Below are positions 38,044-47,710 of a stretch of DNA of 64,000 nt, piece by piece. The number at the start of each line of letters is the position of its first letter. The stretch's first letter is position 1. The DNA comes from Pseudoalteromonas rhizosphaerae (GTDB lineage Bacteria > Pseudomonadota > Gammaproteobacteria > Enterobacterales > Alteromonadaceae): assembly GCF_902498845.1 (NCBI RefSeq), contig NZ_CABVLM010000010.1:62001-126000 (forward strand), given 5' to 3'. The translations under genes and the position numbers were made by a program. The notes beneath the pieces are model-generated. The model was not told the origin of the DNA and did no database searches. It was given only the letters and a program-made list of their open reading frames with translations.

Positions 38044-38520
38044 ATGAAACTGTGTACTCTTTTCGTTATTTTTATTAGTTTGCTATTTGTTGCTGATCAG
38101 GCGGCTTCCGCAGATCAATATTACAAGTGCGTAACCGACAGAGGCACTACATTTAGCCAATTTCCCTGTGGCGGGCAGGCAACGCAACATAAAATAGCAG
38201 TGTCCCCCAACGTCACTCCGGCTACTGTAAATCATGTCAAAGCGCTTAATTCCCTTGAGCGTGAACAAATTATTCGTAATCTCAACGCTGAGATACGCAG
38301 CGTTAAATATAAACTCGCCATTTTGAGTCGTGACCGTGATCGCGCTGAATACGAGCAACTGCAACGGCTAAATCGTTTAATGAGTGATGATGATAAAAAA
38401 AAGCTGAGTAAAGAGATAAAAAAGCAGCTAAAAGTGATCAATAAAACGTTTGCCAAAAACACCAAAACGACCAACAAACAGCTCTCCGCACTCGAAAAAA
38501 AACTGAAACGTTATGAATAA
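38044..38520 (+). CDS. Secreted DUF4124-type protein with basic coiled-coil tail
   Basis: 158 residues. Signal peptide about 1-23. YYKCVTDRGTTFSQFPCG is the DUF4124 pattern, with two Cys likely in a disulphide. From about 65 on, the chain is helical and rich in Lys, Arg and Glu (SDDDKKKLSKEIKKQLK). Function unknown. Placed between yejM and aceK on the same strand, 76 bp after yejM. Confidence 0.7.
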   Translation: MKLCTLFVIFISLLFVADQAASADQYYKCVTDRGTTFSQFPCGGQATQHKIAVSPNVTPATVNHVKALNSLEREQIIRNLNAEIRSVKYKLAILSRDRDRAEYEQLQRLNRLMSDDDKKKLSKEIKKQLKVINKTFAKNTKTTNKQLSALEKKLKRYE

Positions 38521-38560
38521 ACTATTGGGTTTTACCAATATATAGCATACTCTTAACATG

Positions 38561-38580
38561 TGTAGAGCATATACTCTACA
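38561..38580. promoter_or_regulatory. Inverted repeat in the aceK leader
   Basis: TGTAGAG and CTCTACA are perfect inverted copies separated by six bases, ending 22 bp before the aceK ATG. A related AGCATACTCT occurs just upstream (38544-38553). It may be an operator or an RNA hairpin just before the ribosome-binding site TTGGAG. Confidence 0.45.
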
Positions 38581-38602
38581 GGTCATTTTGGAGTACCCGT
38601 TC

Positions 38603-40321
38603 ATGCAACCACAAAACATTGCCGAGCTAATTTTAAATGGCTTTAAAAAGCATTATAAATTATTTCAGCAGATCACCGCACAAGCACCTCTGGCATTTGC
38701 AAATAAAAACTGGACAAAAATGCACGACATTAGTCGCTTGCGGATCACTTATTACGATGATCGGGTTAACGAAACCACCCAACAACTACAAAATCAGCAA
38801 TTAGCTAATCAACTGGATGAATCACTCTGGCTGCAAACAAAACAAATCTACCAGCACTTTTTAACGTTTCATCCACAAGCAGAATTAGCCGAAACATTTT
38901 ATAACTCTGTGTTTTGCCGCTTATTTCATCGACGTTATTTTAATAATGATTTTATTTTTGTAAAAGCCACCTTAGCAGATGCTCCTGCGCTTCCTGTAGA
39001 AGCAGAATACCGCAGCTACTTTCCTGTTGTAGACGGCTTAAAGCCCACTATCCGTAAAATAATTAATCAATTTGATTTTAAAGCCGATTTTGTTAATTTA
39101 GAGCGCGATATACGACTTTTAGTAAAAGCGTTTTATAAACAAGCACCTGACACCCATCACCGTGCGTGGCAAATGCGCTTTGACATATTACAAACGTCGT
39201 TTTATCGCAACAAAGCAGCCTATATTGTCGGCCGTGTAGTATCACAAAGTAGTGTGCAGCCATTTATTATTGCGGTGTTACATCATCAAGAGCAAGGTCT
39301 GTATCTCGATGCTTTACTGACTAACTCATCGCAAATGCGGGTTATTTTTGGCTTTGCTCGCGCTTATTTTATGGTTGAAACCCACGCTCCTTCCGCATTA
39401 GTTCGGTTTTTAAATCAACTAATGCCCAACAAAACCTTAGCAGAGCTTTACAATGCCATTGGCTTTCATAAACAAGGTAAAACCGAGTTCTATCGCGAGT
39501 TTTTAACCCATTTACAGCGCTCCAGTGATGATTTTGTGATTGCCCCTGGCACACCGGGTATGGTGATGATGGTATTTACCCTACCTTCATTTGATTATGT
39601 ATTTAAAATAATTAAAGACAAATTTGGTGAAAGTAAACCATTTGGCCGCGATACCGTTCTCAAACGCTACCAATTAGTTAAAAGCCATGATCGGGTTGGT
39701 CGTATGGCAGATACCATAGAGTATTCTAACGTCGTATTCCCTGTTGCGCGTTTTAACGCTACATTGCTTGCACAGCTTAAACACACTATTGGTTCATCAA
39801 TGATCATCGAAGGCGACTTACTGATCATCAAACATATGTATATTGAGCGACGCATGACGCCACTGAATTTATATTTAGAAAAAGCTAATACTGAAGATGC
39901 CGCTGTTGCCATTGCAGAATATGGCCAAGCACTCAAGGAAATGATCGCCGTTAATATTTTCCCAGGCGATATGTTGCTTAAAAACTTTGGTGTCAGTAAA
40001 CACAAACGCATTATTTTTTATGATTATGATGAAGTGCAATATTTAACAGACATGAACTTTAGGGCACTGCCTAAAGCCAAAAGTTATGATGACTACTTAA
40101 CCAATGAGCAAAGTTACTCTGTGGCACCACAAGATGTATTTCCAGAGCAGTTATGCACTTTTGTAATGCCGAACCCGCAATACAAAGCGGTTTTCAGCCA
40201 AACACATCCAGAACTATTAGACGTCGCATTTTGGCAGCAAGCGCAACGAAATATAAAAGCAGGGGTCGTTAGCCATATCTACCCTTATCCAGCAGCGCAG
40301 CGTTTTATCCATCAATGGTAG
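38603..40321 (+). CDS. aceK: Isocitrate dehydrogenase kinase/phosphatase
   Basis: 572 residues from ATG at 38603 (MQPQNIAELILNGFKKHY), preferred to the longer frame from 38558 because TTGGAG is placed correctly. AceK phosphorylates and dephosphorylates isocitrate dehydrogenase to direct carbon to the glyoxylate bypass. APGTPGMVMMVFTLPSFDYVFKIIKDKF is the ATP-binding part of the family. Glyoxylate genes aceA and aceB are not adjacent, unlike enterobacterial aceBAK. It fits with the prp operon as acetate/propionate metabolism. Confidence 0.95.
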   Translation: MQPQNIAELILNGFKKHYKLFQQITAQAPLAFANKNWTKMHDISRLRITYYDDRVNETTQQLQNQQLANQLDESLWLQTKQIYQHFLTFHPQAELAETFYNSVFCRLFHRRYFNNDFIFVKATLADAPALPVEAEYRSYFPVVDGLKPTIRKIINQFDFKADFVNLERDIRLLVKAFYKQAPDTHHRAWQMRFDILQTSFYRNKAAYIVGRVVSQSSVQPFIIAVLHHQEQGLYLDALLTNSSQMRVIFGFARAYFMVETHAPSALVRFLNQLMPNKTLAELYNAIGFHKQGKTEFYREFLTHLQRSSDDFVIAPGTPGMVMMVFTLPSFDYVFKIIKDKFGESKPFGRDTVLKRYQLVKSHDRVGRMADTIEYSNVVFPVARFNATLLAQLKHTIGSSMIIEGDLLIIKHMYIERRMTPLNLYLEKANTEDAAVAIAEYGQALKEMIAVNIFPGDMLLKNFGVSKHKRIIFYDYDEVQYLTDMNFRALPKAKSYDDYLTNEQSYSVAPQDVFPEQLCTFVMPNPQYKAVFSQTHPELLDVAFWQQAQRNIKAGVVSHIYPYPAAQRFIHQW

Positions 40322-40336
40322 ACGAAAGGACACACA

Positions 40337-41275
40337 ATGAATATCAGTAAAATAGATTTAAACTTACTCGTTTATCTCGACACCTTATTACGCGAATGTA
40401 ATGTTACTCGCGCCGCAAACCAGCTGAGCATTACACAGCCGGCCATGAGTAATGGTTTAAAACGTTTACGTAACCTGTTTAACGATCCGATCTTAGTACG
40501 CACTAGTGATGGTATGGTGCCCACGGAACGAGCTATTGAATTGCAGCCGGTGATCCGCGGCATCTTAATGACATTAGAAGAAACGCTTGCACCAAACCGT
40601 GAATTTGAAGCCAGCCATAGCAAACGGGTATTTAGGATTATGGCCAGTGACTATGCTGCCAGCACCTTAGCACCTAAGCTACTGAGTAAATTACACGATG
40701 AAGCGCCGGATACCACACTCGATATTCTCACTCCAAGTGATGTTACTTTTCATGATGTAGAAAACGGTAAAGTTGATATGGCAATAAATCGTTTCGAAAA
40801 CCTACCGCAGTCGTTTCATCACAAGCGTATTTGGAAAGATAGCTTTTGTTGTTTAGTAAAAGCTGACAACCCGATCATTGAAAACTTTAGCCTCGATAGT
40901 TATTTAAAAGCGCGGCATATTTGGGTAAGTAAAACAGGTTTTGGTGTCGGGGTTGGTATGGATCCCAAAGACGTACAAAAACTTGGCTGGGTTGATGAAG
41001 CGCTCGCCCACTTTGGTAAACACCGAAATATTGCCACATTCACCCGTAATTACCACGTTGCTATACATCTAGCGAAAGAGAAGAACCTGATTGCGACACT
41101 CCCTTCAAAAGCCGCTAATATTTATTTAGATGATCCCGGTTTGCAAATTCTGGAGCCTCCCTTCCCTATACCACCATTTGAGTTAGATATGATTTGGAGC
41201 CCATTACTTCACAGAGATGCCAGTCATATTTGGTTACGCCAAAAAATAGCCGAAGTTGCAGATGAATTAAAGTAA
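40337..41275 (+). CDS. LysR-family transcriptional regulator
   Basis: 312 residues. The N-terminal winged helix (about 6-65) reads DLNLLVYLDTLLRECNVTRAANQLSITQPAMSNGLKRLRN, as in the NodD/PnbR-like subgroup, followed by a periplasmic-binding-protein-like effector domain (about 95-300). 15 bp after aceK on the same strand, so co-transcribed. The target is unknown; the inverted repeat before aceK is a candidate site but its spacing is not the classic T-N11-A. Confidence 0.85.
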   Translation: MNISKIDLNLLVYLDTLLRECNVTRAANQLSITQPAMSNGLKRLRNLFNDPILVRTSDGMVPTERAIELQPVIRGILMTLEETLAPNREFEASHSKRVFRIMASDYAASTLAPKLLSKLHDEAPDTTLDILTPSDVTFHDVENGKVDMAINRFENLPQSFHHKRIWKDSFCCLVKADNPIIENFSLDSYLKARHIWVSKTGFGVGVGMDPKDVQKLGWVDEALAHFGKHRNIATFTRNYHVAIHLAKEKNLIATLPSKAANIYLDDPGLQILEPPFPIPPFELDMIWSPLLHRDASHIWLRQKIAEVADELK

Positions 41276-41442
41276 CGCTCTTACAAAAGTCCTGTAAAAT
41301 TTGCTTACTGGTATTTTCAAGTAAGCAAACATCAATTTAAAAGTATTAATAATCATGATGTTAAAATAATTTAAAAATGGAATGGCAATTGCTTTAAGTT
41401 ACTTGAACTTTAATATTCATTTAACTTAAAGAGGTCAATATT

Positions 41443-41886
41443 ATGAATGCCCAGCAAGGAAACGAAGTAAATCATATCACTGACATTATCCAAGTAATGA
41501 ACAGCGGCATCGACTTTTATGAAAAGGCGCAGGAAAAAGTACAAGATCCAGCCATTGGTGCGCTATTTCAGCGTATGATAGACGCACGTAAAGTCAGCGT
41601 TGAAAACCTACAGCCTTACGCTATTAATCAGCAAGGTGAACGAGAAGATGGTTCGTCTTTTGCTGTTGAAGCTCGCCGAGCATATACCGCACTGATCACA
41701 AAATTTAGTGCCAACAACGACCAAATTTATGTCAAGGAGCTTGAAGAAGTGGAAGATAAAACACTTGAAGAAATTAAAGCTGCCATGAAAAAACCACAAC
41801 CGCACGATTGTGAAGCCGCCCTCGCTAAAGTATTACTGACCATGCAAAGCTGTCATACGGAGATGAGCCGTATGCAGAAGCATTAA
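41443..41886 (+). CDS. DUF2383 / PA2169-family four-helix protein
   Basis: 147 residues. HITDIIQVMNSGIDFYEKAQEKVQDP and the later helices match the DUF2383 ferritin-like family. These proteins often rise in stress or stationary phase; role unproven. Independent gene: AAAGAGG before the ATG and a terminator after the stop. Confidence 0.78.
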   Translation: MNAQQGNEVNHITDIIQVMNSGIDFYEKAQEKVQDPAIGALFQRMIDARKVSVENLQPYAINQQGEREDGSSFAVEARRAYTALITKFSANNDQIYVKELEEVEDKTLEEIKAAMKKPQPHDCEAALAKVLLTMQSCHTEMSRMQKH

Positions 41887-41902
41887 CCACAATGCTTAAA
41901 TG

Positions 41903-41930
41903 AAAGCCCAGCCACGCGCTGGGCTTTTTT
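41903..41930 (+). terminator. Rho-independent terminator after the DUF2383 gene
   Basis: A 10-bp stem AAAGCCCAGC/GCTGGGCTTT with a five-base loop and T-run, 17 bp after the stop. Confidence 0.9.
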
Positions 41931-42101
41931 ATGCTCATAATTATAGTTAAATGATTTTTATAACAAAAAAATGCAAATAATTAATAAAAATAGCATATTT
42001 ATTTAACCACAGCATGATTTTAATCGTCTAGGCTTATTAATAGGTACCTACTATCCCGCTGTGGCGCCGCAGCATTTTATCAAAAATAACAAGGTTCCAT
42101 T

Positions 42102-42497
42102 ATGAGAAATAAACAACATGTAAACCCACAAAACGCTGACGTTGATATGACGCCGATGCTTGATATTGTATTTATACTTTTAATATTTTTTATTGTTACA
42201 ACTTCATTTGTAAAACCTGTGGCAATAGAGCTGCAACGGCCTGTAGATAAACCCAGTATTGATAAACAAACTAAAAGTGCTCATTTTAGTATTGACCAAA
42301 GCAATGCGGTGTATTTTGCGGGGCGATTAATTGACTTAAACCAAGTTGCAACTAACCTTGCGATGTTTGCTGCGAAGTATAATATCGCCACAGTACAAAT
42401 AGCCGCAGACGAAAACAGTACGCATCAAACTTTAATGACAGTAATGAATAATATCAAAGAGTATGATAACTACCCCATCGCACTCACATCACACTAA
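42102..42497 (+). CDS. exbD: ExbD/TolR-family biopolymer transport protein without an ExbB partner
   Basis: 131 residues. One membrane helix (about 18-40: DMTPMLDIVFILLIFFIVTTSF) preceded by VDMTPMLD, in which the Asp is the proton-path residue of ExbD. The rest is a small periplasmic domain. ExbD works with ExbB and TonB to energise outer-membrane receptors. Neither partner lies next to it; it is convergent with a TonB receptor operon, which may be functional or chance. Confidence 0.85.
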   Translation: MRNKQHVNPQNADVDMTPMLDIVFILLIFFIVTTSFVKPVAIELQRPVDKPSIDKQTKSAHFSIDQSNAVYFAGRLIDLNQVATNLAMFAAKYNIATVQIAADENSTHQTLMTVMNNIKEYDNYPIALTSH

Positions 42498-42501
42498 AAG
42501 C

Positions 42502-42524
42502 AAAAAAAGGGCCAGACGGCCCTT
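42502..42524 (-). terminator. Rho-independent terminator of the receptor operon
   Basis: On the minus strand AAGGGCC-gtct-GGCCCTT is followed by seven T. It lies 31 bp after the receptor stop; the hairpin can also work for exbD on the other strand, with a weaker tail. Confidence 0.85.
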
Positions 42525-42554
42525 CAAAACTAAATAACGTAGGAGAAGTTATTT

Positions 42555-45500
42555 TTAGAATCGGTATTCAGCACCTACATAGTAGTAAGCACCGTTAAAA
42601 CCAAATGGTGCTGAACGGCGTGAGTACTCAAATACACCGGTTGAACTGATAATAGTATTACCAGAAGCATCAACAATTGTGCCTGAGCGAGAATTACCTA
42701 TGGTATTTTTATCAGGGTAAACGTCAAATAAATTGTTTGCACCAATATTTAGTGACAAGTTGTCTGTGACAAAATAATTTACTTTTATATCGGTAAGAAT
42801 TTCAGCGCCGTAAGTCTGGCGACCGCCATCTTCAACCGTGTATTCGCCATAACGATTGAGCGATAAGTTTACCGTCCAATCTTCAAGGCGATATAATGCA
42901 CTTAAGTTTACTCTGTCTTGTGGTTGCCATTCTTCGATGATTGAGGTTTCTTGCGAAGAAAATACATCTTCGACAGGGATCGTTTCCAAACCACTGCCCG
43001 CAGGAGTAAATAAATCAACCACATCGGTTTCAGTAAAGTTAGCCGCTAATGTAAAATCTAGGGTACCGCCTAAGCCTTCCGTGTTCCATGTCGCAACAAA
43101 ATCCACACCTTGCGTTTCTGTATCTGCACCATTTAAGAAAAACTGCCCTGCACCTGCGCCAGAACTAACCAATGCAGCATCTAGCGTTGATGACAACCCT
43201 TTACCTAAACGGTTACTGATCACGATACGGTCGTCAATATCAATTGAATAATAATCAACGGTAACATTAATATTATCCGTCACGTTATACACAATACCTA
43301 AGCTCATGTTTTGTGACTTTTCTTCTTTAAGTTTTGGAATACCAATACTCTGTGCAAGTGTGCTGTCGTTTCTAAAAGTACCAACTTCTTCTGCAATTAG
43401 ATCGCCATTAGGACCAACTACAAACTGGGTACTGATATTATTGAAATACAATTGCTGCATTGATGGTGCTCTAAAACCAGTACTCACCGCACCGCGCAGT
43501 GAAACGTCATCAGTCACCGACCAGTTACCCGCTAACTTAAAGTTAACCGTATCACCAAAGCCTTTGTAGTTATCGTAACGCAGTGCGCCAGAGATAATTA
43601 CATCATCAATAATGTAAGTTTCAGCATCAAGGTAAAACGAAATCACATCACGTGATTCATCCACAGAAGATTCCGGCGATGAACCACCAAAACCTTGTGT
43701 ACCACCTGCTGCATTTTCGCTGCCAATACCACCGCTCATACCATCGTAAATATTAACACCATTATTAGTATCATAATCACGGTAAGCGTATTCACTGCCT
43801 TCTAAAATACGATATTCATCGGTGCGAAGCTCGGCACCCATTGCCAGTGAAAAATTATCATAGTCTTGTGTAAAATCAAGATTGATTGTTTGCAGTGATA
43901 ACTCCATGCCATACGCATACGCTTGGCGAGGAATAGTGGCACGAATATCATCAGCACTTAAACCTTGATCATAACGTAATAAATTAGCGTATGAACCATT
44001 GATAGTGTCACTAGTGGTGTAATCAATGCTGTTTTCACCATAGGTGTATGACAGGTCAAGACTAGAGCTATTATCAAACTCTTTTTTAAAGCCAAAGTTA
44101 TACGAGATATCATCAATGGTGGTGTTGATCATTGGCAAGAAGCCCATCGGGATCACCGCATCACCATCTTGTAAAACTGGGTTGCCATCAGCATTGGCAT
44201 TATGGCGGAAGAACGCAGCTGATTCGTTATCTCGGGTTGAATAAGTAATAAAGCCATAGAGCTCACCACCAGCAAGTTCATAACCGGTATTCACCGTTAA
44301 AGCAAATTGTTGCGAGTCTGCATCACCAATTCTAAACGTATCACGTGGTGCAGTCAGCTCACGAGGATCGCCCGCTAACAGCGTGCCATCATCAAGCTCT
44401 GTGCAACCATAAAACTGGCAAGAGCCATGTAAACCGGCACGATTAGTCGGTGCACGGTCGCGGTAGTTGATAGTGGTATTTAAATAACCATCATCGCCTA
44501 GCGCAAAGCCTTTATTAAAATCAACCGTAACGGTTTCGCCATCACCTTCAGAATACTGGCCATAGTTAACTGCGGCTTTACCGCCTTCATCAGCATCTTT
44601 TAATACGATGTTGATAACACCCGCAATCGCATCTGAACCATATTGTGCAGCCGCACCATCACGTAGCACTTCGATACGTTTAATTGCAGCAGCTGGGATC
44701 GCATTCATATCTGTACCTGCGGTACCACGACCTACAGATGTATTAATATGGATAATGCTGGCTTGGTGACGACGTTTACCATTGATAAGTACTAATGTTT
44801 GATCTGGCCCTAAGCCACGTAAAGTAGCAGGTCGTAGTGCATCAGTACCGTCACTGATCGATGAACTTGAAAAGTTAAAAGACGGTGCGATAGCTTGTAA
44901 CATACGGCCGACTTCTGTTTGTCCGGTATTTTCTAGCGCTTCAGCACTTAAAATATCAACAGGTACGGGTAAGTCTTCGACCGAACGCCCTGCTACACGG
45001 CTACCAACGATGGCGATTTTTTCAATATTTTCTTGAGCGGCTTGTTCTTGTGCATTAGCAACTTGGCTATTGGTTGCCATTAAAAGTGGTATTACAGCAG
45101 CACTGACCCCTGAAAGCTTTCTCATGTTGTTATCATTCCTATTGATTTGTTTGAGTTTTATACTCAGTAAACCATTTTGATCAACAACCGCATCGAGTTC
45201 AGTATTTTCCAGCATTGTACTAAGCGCTTCTAACTGAGTGTAATAACCATACACTGATTGAGCTTGGTATTGTTTTGCTAAATCAAACGAAAAAACCACG
45301 GTTTGTTCTGTTTGTTTTGCAAACTCTATCAATGCTTGATCTGCTCGCTGCGCTTTTATATCAAATTGTACCATCTGTGGATTTGCAGCCTCAGCCTGAA
45401 CATTTAGGCTAAATACTAAAGGTGCTAATACAATTAACCCACAAATTGGATACGTTTGGTTACTGCGCAACTTATACAAACAGTTGAGAAAGAATAATCC

Positions 45501-45569
45501 GCTATGCAACCCTGCTTTTTTATTAATTATTTTTTTACTTTTTATATTTACCATTGTAACTTCTGACAC
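42555..45569 (-). CDS. TonB-dependent signalling receptor with an internal second signal peptide
   Basis: 1004 residues. Domains: signal peptide ending VQA at 57-59; STN (secretin/TonB N-terminal) signalling domain about 66-138; then Met149 begins another complete signal peptide, MRKLSGVSAAVIPLLMATNS with cleavage after ANA173; then a TonB box-like EKIAIVGSR, plug (about 200-330: DGAAAQYGSDAIAGVINIVLK) and a 22-strand barrel ending AEYRF. A ribosome-binding AGGA stands about 12 bases before codon 149. It is the third gene of a sigma/anti-sigma/receptor operon, so it probably signals its ligand to FecR and FecI. The ligand is unknown. Fusion, polyprotein or dual start are all possible. Confidence 0.88.
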   Translation of the reverse strand: MSEVTMVNIKSKKIINKKAGLHSGLFFLNCLYKLRSNQTYPICGLIVLAPLVFSLNVQAEAANPQMVQFDIKAQRADQALIEFAKQTEQTVVFSFDLAKQYQAQSVYGYYTQLEALSTMLENTELDAVVDQNGLLSIKLKQINRNDNNMRKLSGVSAAVIPLLMATNSQVANAQEQAAQENIEKIAIVGSRVAGRSVEDLPVPVDILSAEALENTGQTEVGRMLQAIAPSFNFSSSSISDGTDALRPATLRGLGPDQTLVLINGKRRHQASIIHINTSVGRGTAGTDMNAIPAAAIKRIEVLRDGAAAQYGSDAIAGVINIVLKDADEGGKAAVNYGQYSEGDGETVTVDFNKGFALGDDGYLNTTINYRDRAPTNRAGLHGSCQFYGCTELDDGTLLAGDPRELTAPRDTFRIGDADSQQFALTVNTGYELAGGELYGFITYSTRDNESAAFFRHNANADGNPVLQDGDAVIPMGFLPMINTTIDDISYNFGFKKEFDNSSSLDLSYTYGENSIDYTTSDTINGSYANLLRYDQGLSADDIRATIPRQAYAYGMELSLQTINLDFTQDYDNFSLAMGAELRTDEYRILEGSEYAYRDYDTNNGVNIYDGMSGGIGSENAAGGTQGFGGSSPESSVDESRDVISFYLDAETYIIDDVIISGALRYDNYKGFGDTVNFKLAGNWSVTDDVSLRGAVSTGFRAPSMQQLYFNNISTQFVVGPNGDLIAEEVGTFRNDSTLAQSIGIPKLKEEKSQNMSLGIVYNVTDNINVTVDYYSIDIDDRIVISNRLGKGLSSTLDAALVSSGAGAGQFFLNGADTETQGVDFVATWNTEGLGGTLDFTLAANFTETDVVDLFTPAGSGLETIPVEDVFSSQETSIIEEWQPQDRVNLSALYRLEDWTVNLSLNRYGEYTVEDGGRQTYGAEILTDIKVNYFVTDNLSLNIGANNLFDVYPDKNTIGNSRSGTIVDASGNTIISSTGVFEYSRRSAPFGFNGAYYYVGAEYRF

Positions 45570-45595
45570 TTTAAATCAAAGAGCAAGTATAAAGC

Positions 45596-46672
45596 TTAGC
45601 TGTGATCACCGTGTTTTAGACTTACGATATGTTCACCTAAACGTTCATGCTCAATGGCTAAATTGATGCGCAGGCTATCAAGTAAACCGATAATATCACC
45701 GGCTTTAAAAACCCCAGCCACTTTTAAAGAAGCTAATGCAGGATCAGCAAGTTCAAAACGCGTTGCGGTATAGCGACTCACTTCTTGCAGTGCTTCGCTT
45801 AACGACTCGCCATTAAAAATTAGCATACCTTGTTGCCATGCCAGATCCCGTTGTACATCATCTTGTGTTAACCGTTTGATTGGCTTGGTAATACTTTCTT
45901 TAATTAATGCTTTTTCGCCAGAGATAACAATACTAGCATTAATTTTTTTCACACTGTCTGTATCATTACTAGCACTTTGTAATTGTACAAAATCATCAGC
46001 ATTTACGGCAACCGAAGGATCCGTGATCATCACTTTACCCTCAGTAACAACCAGCTCAAGATCCGATGCTGCATTACGTTGGACATTAAAAACAGTCCCC
46101 AGTGCGGTAAATGACTTATCGCCTGCCATCACCGTAAATGGACGTGCGGCATCTTTAGCAACATTAAAACGCCCTTCGCCTCGACTTAAAATCAGTTGTC
46201 GGCGGTTTTTTGTATACGCAACTTCTAATAAGCTATTGGTATTTAATTGCACAATCGTACTATCTGGTAGCACAAACGTTGCTTGCTCACCGACTTTAGT
46301 ACGGTAAATTTTACTGTACTTGGCTTGTTCTTGTGGTGTTGTTGGCCACTGCTCAATACCAACAAATATAAAGCTGGCAACTAGCAATGCGGCAAAGACA
46401 CTTGCCGCAATCGAAAAATTAATTTCTCTGCGGGCAGGCTTATTGATACTATTTTTATTGGGAAATAAACTACTCAACTCATTTAATACGCTCAGTTCAT
46501 CCCATAACTGGGCTAACTCAAATACCGCATCTTGATGGGCTTTATTTTGTTGCACCCAGTGCTGAAATTGCATACGTTCTTGCTTTGATAAGCCCCTATC
46601 CATAGCACTTATCCAACGACTGGCATCTGCTTGAATAGCATCTTTAGACGAAAATTGATGAATATTACTCAT
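45596..46672 (-). CDS. FecR-family anti-sigma / signal-transducing membrane protein
   Basis: 358 residues. The N-terminal DUF4880 part (DASRWISAMDRGLSKQERMQFQHWVQ) binds the sigma factor, one membrane helix lies at about 78-105, then the FecR domain (VGEQATFVLPDSTIVQLNTNS, ALGTVFNVQRN) and a C-terminal domain that meets the receptor STN domain. It overlaps the sigma gene by 4 bp and precedes the receptor by 26 bp. This is the middle element of a cell-surface signalling system. Confidence 0.9.
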   Translation of the reverse strand: MSNIHQFSSKDAIQADASRWISAMDRGLSKQERMQFQHWVQQNKAHQDAVFELAQLWDELSVLNELSSLFPNKNSINKPARREINFSIAASVFAALLVASFIFVGIEQWPTTPQEQAKYSKIYRTKVGEQATFVLPDSTIVQLNTNSLLEVAYTKNRRQLILSRGEGRFNVAKDAARPFTVMAGDKSFTALGTVFNVQRNAASDLELVVTEGKVMITDPSVAVNADDFVQLQSASNDTDSVKKINASIVISGEKALIKESITKPIKRLTQDDVQRDLAWQQGMLIFNGESLSEALQEVSRYTATRFELADPALASLKVAGVFKAGDIIGLLDSLRINLAIEHERLGEHIVSLKHGDHS

Positions 46673-47226
46673 TTTCCCACCCTCCTGGCAGGTTCAATAG
46701 TGGCACTGCTGTGCTCACCTAACTGCTCATGTTGCTGCATGTAGCGCATAGATTGTAACAAACCTTTGGCAATATGTTTTTCAACCGTACTTTCACTTAA
46801 CTTCATTTGCGCTGCGATTTCTTTTTGGCTCATGCCATATACTTTCTTTAAAATAAAACATTTTCGCACTGGCTGGCTTAGTTGCTCAGTAGCACGGCAA
46901 AACAATAAAAAGCGCTCTTTTGAGGTCACTTCATCCTCAAGCTGCATAGATCGCAACGACTGCTGATAATCATCAGAGGTATCTAATGAATCGCAATGCT
47001 GATTATCCCATTTAGCAATATGGTTAAGCGCCAAATGCTTGGCAGTCTTTAGCATATAACTGCGCGTATATTTAATATCTTGTTTTAAATCAGCCTGATA
47101 GCTCTTAACAAAGGTTTCTTGTACTATATCTTCCACGTCATCTGGTTGTACAATCCGCGAAACAAAACGTCGCAACTGTGAAGACAGATCAATAAATGTT
47201 GTAGATAATGTCGGCTTGCGCGTCAT
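46669..47226 (-). CDS. FecI-type ECF sigma factor
   Basis: 185 residues from ATG at 47226 (MTRKPTLSTTFIDL). The frame is open to 47373 but the extra 49 residues do not look like a sigma factor. Region 2 contains VQPDDVEDIVQETFVKSYQ; region 4 contains KKVYGMSQKEIAAQMKLSESTVEKHIAKGL with the helix-turn-helix. It overlaps the FecR gene by 4 bp. It probably activates transcription of the receptor gene and perhaps itself. Confidence 0.9.
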   Translation of the reverse strand: MTRKPTLSTTFIDLSSQLRRFVSRIVQPDDVEDIVQETFVKSYQADLKQDIKYTRSYMLKTAKHLALNHIAKWDNQHCDSLDTSDDYQQSLRSMQLEDEVTSKERFLLFCRATEQLSQPVRKCFILKKVYGMSQKEIAAQMKLSESTVEKHIAKGLLQSMRYMQQHEQLGEHSSATIEPARRVGK

Positions 47227-47710
47227 TATTAACTTTACCCTTGCTATTATTATTACGCCTAGGGTACGAGTTTTAGCGCCAATTACAAGGCAATTTGTTA
47301 ATTTTGTGGTTATTAAAGCCGTTTCGCTAACAAAGCACTTACAGCACGTCATAATTAAGCTATTGTCATACAAAATAATGACTTCATTACTTTATAAACA
47401 GCTTTATTGCGGGGCGCATAAAAGCGCTCAATTATTCAGTTATTAAACTAAATTACGCTTTAAAAACCGCGGTTGCTTCGACTTGGTTCATATAGCCCTA
47501 GTATGTTCTACACTATTTAAAATGCAATGAAAAAAATAAACACCAGCATATACCTGTAAAAATTTTAGGTATACACTCGTATTTAACTAAGCTAAATGGA
47601 TTAAGCACCACGTAAGTCAAGCTGATGATAAAATCAACAGAATCTCATGCTATTAGCTTATAAAATGTTACATATTATTTATACTTAACAATTGGAACTG
47701 TGGAGTAACC
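47227..47710. other. Divergent intergenic region between the sigma factor and efflux genes
   Basis: 484 bp without an accepted gene. It must hold promoters for the sigma operon (minus strand) and the efflux operon (plus strand). On the plus side TATACT (about 47681-47686) is a -10 candidate and TGGAG lies five bases before the ATG at 47711. I see no convincing operator and no adjacent regulator gene for the pump. Confidence 0.4.

Noticed and set aside
47227..47373. Longer N-terminus for the FecI-type sigma factor
   Set aside because: The extra 49 residues are not sigma-like, and ECF factors of this type start near region 2.
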